From positions 14,070 through 22,087 of the forward strand of contig DIXX01000046.1 of NCBI GenBank assembly GCA_002428805.1: 8,018 nt of DNA. Direction: 5' to 3'. This DNA comes from Cetobacterium sp. UBA6069. GTDB lineage: Bacteria > Fusobacteriota > Fusobacteriia > Fusobacteriales > Fusobacteriaceae. Below the pieces are notes generated by a model. That model saw only the letters and a program-made list of their open reading frames with translations. It searched no databases and had not been told where the DNA came from. Both the position numbers and the translations under genes were made by a program. Shown one piece after another: positions 6,451 through 8,018 of this stretch; position 1 is the first letter of the stretch; every line of letters starts with the position of its first letter.

Positions 6451-7365
6451 ATGAGTATAGAATTAGATTTTACCTTTGTTCCAGAGCATGAAAAATTAAA
6501 AGATGAAATAAATAGAAAAAGTTTCACTTTTGCAGAAGACGCTTGGAGAAAATTAAAAAATAATAAATTATCAATAGTTGGGCTTGTCTTTATTATTATA
6601 ATTACAACACTTGCAGTAGTTGTCCCAGCATTTTCAAAATACAGTATATTTGAAACAGATTTAAGTAAGACAAATCAGTTTCCAAGTGCTATACATCTAT
6701 TTGGAACTGATCAGTTAGGAAGAGATATATTTGTAAGAGTTATGTTTGGTGCAAGATATTCATTAGCAATTGCTTTTATAGCTTCTTTTTTAAATCTAAT
6801 CATAGGAATTTTATACGGAGGAATCTCAGGTTACTTTGGAGGTAAAGTTGATATGATAATGATGAGAATTGTAGATATTATCTATTCAATTCCAATGACT
6901 ATATATGTAATTTTAATTATGGTTACGTTTGAAAAAGGCGGTTTTTTAAATATAGTTTTAGCTTTGGCACTTTCATATTGGATTGGAATGGCTAGAATTG
7001 TTAGAGGAGAAATTTTACAATTAAAGCAACAAGAGTATGTTTTAGCTGCTCGAACTTTAGGCGCTTCAAATAGAAGAATACTTTTTAAGCATCTTCTACC
7101 AAATAGTATGAGTTCGATAATAGTTACATTAACTCTACAAATACCATCAGCTATATTTACAGAAGCTTTTTTAAGTTTTATTGGACTTGGAATAACACCA
7201 CCTGCTGCTTCGTGGGGAACTTTAGCAAATGATGCACTTGGAGGGTTTAGGCTTTATCCATACCAACTTATATTTCCAACATTAGCGATATGTTTTACAA
7301 TCCTAGCATTTAATCTTTTAGGTGATGGGTTAAGAGATGCTTTAGATCCAAAGGTTAGGGGGTAG
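6451..7365 (+). CDS. dppC: Dipeptide/oligopeptide ABC transporter permease, DppC-type
   Basis: A 304-residue permease of the DppC/OppC group. It has the N-terminal cytoplasmic part ending in WRKLKNNKLSIVGL and first membrane helix (about 42-60). The characteristic FGTDQLGRD motif is at 84-92, with the remaining membrane segments between about 100 and 295. The EAA loop is at about 194-214 (QEYVLAARTLGAS, RRILFKHLLPN) and the end is LGDGLRDALDPK, typical of the family. The gene starts 10 nt after the dppB-type stop, with the ribosome site AGGGGGG (6439-6445) overlapping that stop. A TTG further upstream at 6430 is open in frame but would start inside the preceding gene and lacks a ribosome site, so the ATG is preferred. 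It forms the second half of the translocation pore. Confidence 0.9.
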   Translation: MSIELDFTFVPEHEKLKDEINRKSFTFAEDAWRKLKNNKLSIVGLVFIIIITTLAVVVPAFSKYSIFETDLSKTNQFPSAIHLFGTDQLGRDIFVRVMFGARYSLAIAFIASFLNLIIGILYGGISGYFGGKVDMIMMRIVDIIYSIPMTIYVILIMVTFEKGGFLNIVLALALSYWIGMARIVRGEILQLKQQEYVLAARTLGASNRRILFKHLLPNSMSSIIVTLTLQIPSAIFTEAFLSFIGLGITPPAASWGTLANDALGGFRLYPYQLIFPTLAICFTILAFNLLGDGLRDALDPKVRG

Positions 7366-7368
7366 AGT

Positions 7369-8018
7369 ATGAAAAAATTATTAGAAGTTAAAAATTTAAA
7401 AACCTCTTTTAGTACTCATCATGGAGAGGTCCAAGCTGTAAGAGGTGTAACCTTTGATTTGTTAAAAGGTGAGGTTTTAGGAGTGGTTGGTGAATCTGGA
7501 AGTGGAAAAAGTATCACTATGATGAGTATAATGAAACTTTTAGAAGAAAATGGAAAGATTAAAGAGGGAGAGATTATATTCAATGAGCAAAGAATAGATA
7601 AACTTACAGAGAAAGAGATGAACTCTATAAGAGGAAATAAAATTTCAATGATATTCCAAGATCCAATGACATCTTTAAATCTTTTAACTCCAATTGGAAA
7701 ACAGATAATAGAAACATTAGTTGTTCATAAAGGTATGAGCAAAAAGGATGCTTTTGAAAAAGGAGTTCAACTTTTAGAAGCAGTTGGAATTCCTATGGGA
7801 AGAACTAGGATGCATCAATATCCTCATGAGTTTTCAGGTGGAATGCGTCAAAGAGTTATGATTGCGATGGCTTTAGCGTGTAATCCAGAACTTCTTATAG
7901 CTGATGAACCAACAACAGCTTTAGATGTTACAATTCAAGCTCAGATTTTAGATTTAATGAGAAAGATAAAGAAAATGAGTGATACATCAATCATTTTGAT
8001 TACACATGACTTAGGAGT
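7369..8018 (+). CDS. dppD: Peptide ABC transporter ATP-binding protein, DppD-type (cut by window edge)
   Basis: The first 216 complete codons of an ABC ATPase that continues past the right edge, so no stop is seen; full-length relatives have about 320-340 residues. All core elements are present: Walker A GESGSGKS at 41-48, Q-loop Gln97 in FQDPMTSLN, signature FSGGMRQR at 155-162, Walker B LLIADEP at 175-181 with catalytic Glu180, D-loop ALD at 184-186, and the switch His213. The wording QDPMTSLN and the EPTTALDVTIQAQIL run mark the oligopeptide/dipeptide group. The ATG lies 3 nt after the dppC-type stop, with AGGGGG (7357-7362) inside the end of that gene. A second ATPase (DppF-type) would be expected next but is outside the window. 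Confidence 0.93.
   Translation, partial: MKKLLEVKNLKTSFSTHHGEVQAVRGVTFDLLKGEVLGVVGESGSGKSITMMSIMKLLEENGKIKEGEIIFNEQRIDKLTEKEMNSIRGNKISMIFQDPMTSLNLLTPIGKQIIETLVVHKGMSKKDAFEKGVQLLEAVGIPMGRTRMHQYPHEFSGGMRQRVMIAMALACNPELLIADEPTTALDVTIQAQILDLMRKIKKMSDTSIILITHDLG

Overview
The window is very AT-rich, with AGA-dominated arginine codons, A/T-rich spacers and strong G-rich Shine-Dalgarno sites. A lipoprotein-anchored binding protein, a Sec-exported metallo-hydrolase and a Dpp/Opp-type transporter are all present. Overall this looks like a low-GC anaerobe, most likely Fusobacteriota (Fusobacterium/Cetobacterium type). A low-GC Firmicute cannot be excluded from the sequence alone. All genes are on the + strand and the coding density is high. 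No RNA genes, mobile elements or CRISPR arrays were seen, and no gene-free stretch exceeds 300 bases.

Layout: (1) Positions 1-1473 hold a two-gene unit: an exported metallo-beta-lactamase-fold hydrolase (85-951) followed by a MarR-type repressor (ATG at 1028, end 1426), closed by a clear terminator. Its promoter carries a perfect 22-bp palindrome over the -10 element and the expected transcription start, a likely operator for the MarR protein. (2) Positions 1532-4219 hold a family-5 peptide-type binding lipoprotein (1595-3115) and an M42 metallo-aminopeptidase (3149-4177), with their own promoter and terminator. (3) Positions 4236-5402 hold a stand-alone PTS EIIC-like membrane protein (4314-5342) with its own promoter and terminator. 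(4) From 5463 to the right edge runs a new operon of Dpp/Opp-type permeases (5520-6440 and 6451-7365) and an ATPase gene (7369 onward) that runs off the window.

Taken together, regions 2 and 4 describe peptide acquisition. The binding protein captures a peptide outside the inner membrane, the two permeases and the ATPase(s) import it, and the cytoplasmic M42 enzyme trims residues from it. The split into separately promoted units would allow the binding protein and peptidase to be expressed at a different level from the membrane complex. The EIIC-like protein between them has no EIIA or EIIB partner in view, so its role is open. The most interesting points are the palindromic operator with its linked MarR gene, the unusual MarR translation start, and the orphan EIIC-like gene inside a peptide-uptake locus. 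No clearly new system can be demonstrated from this sequence alone.
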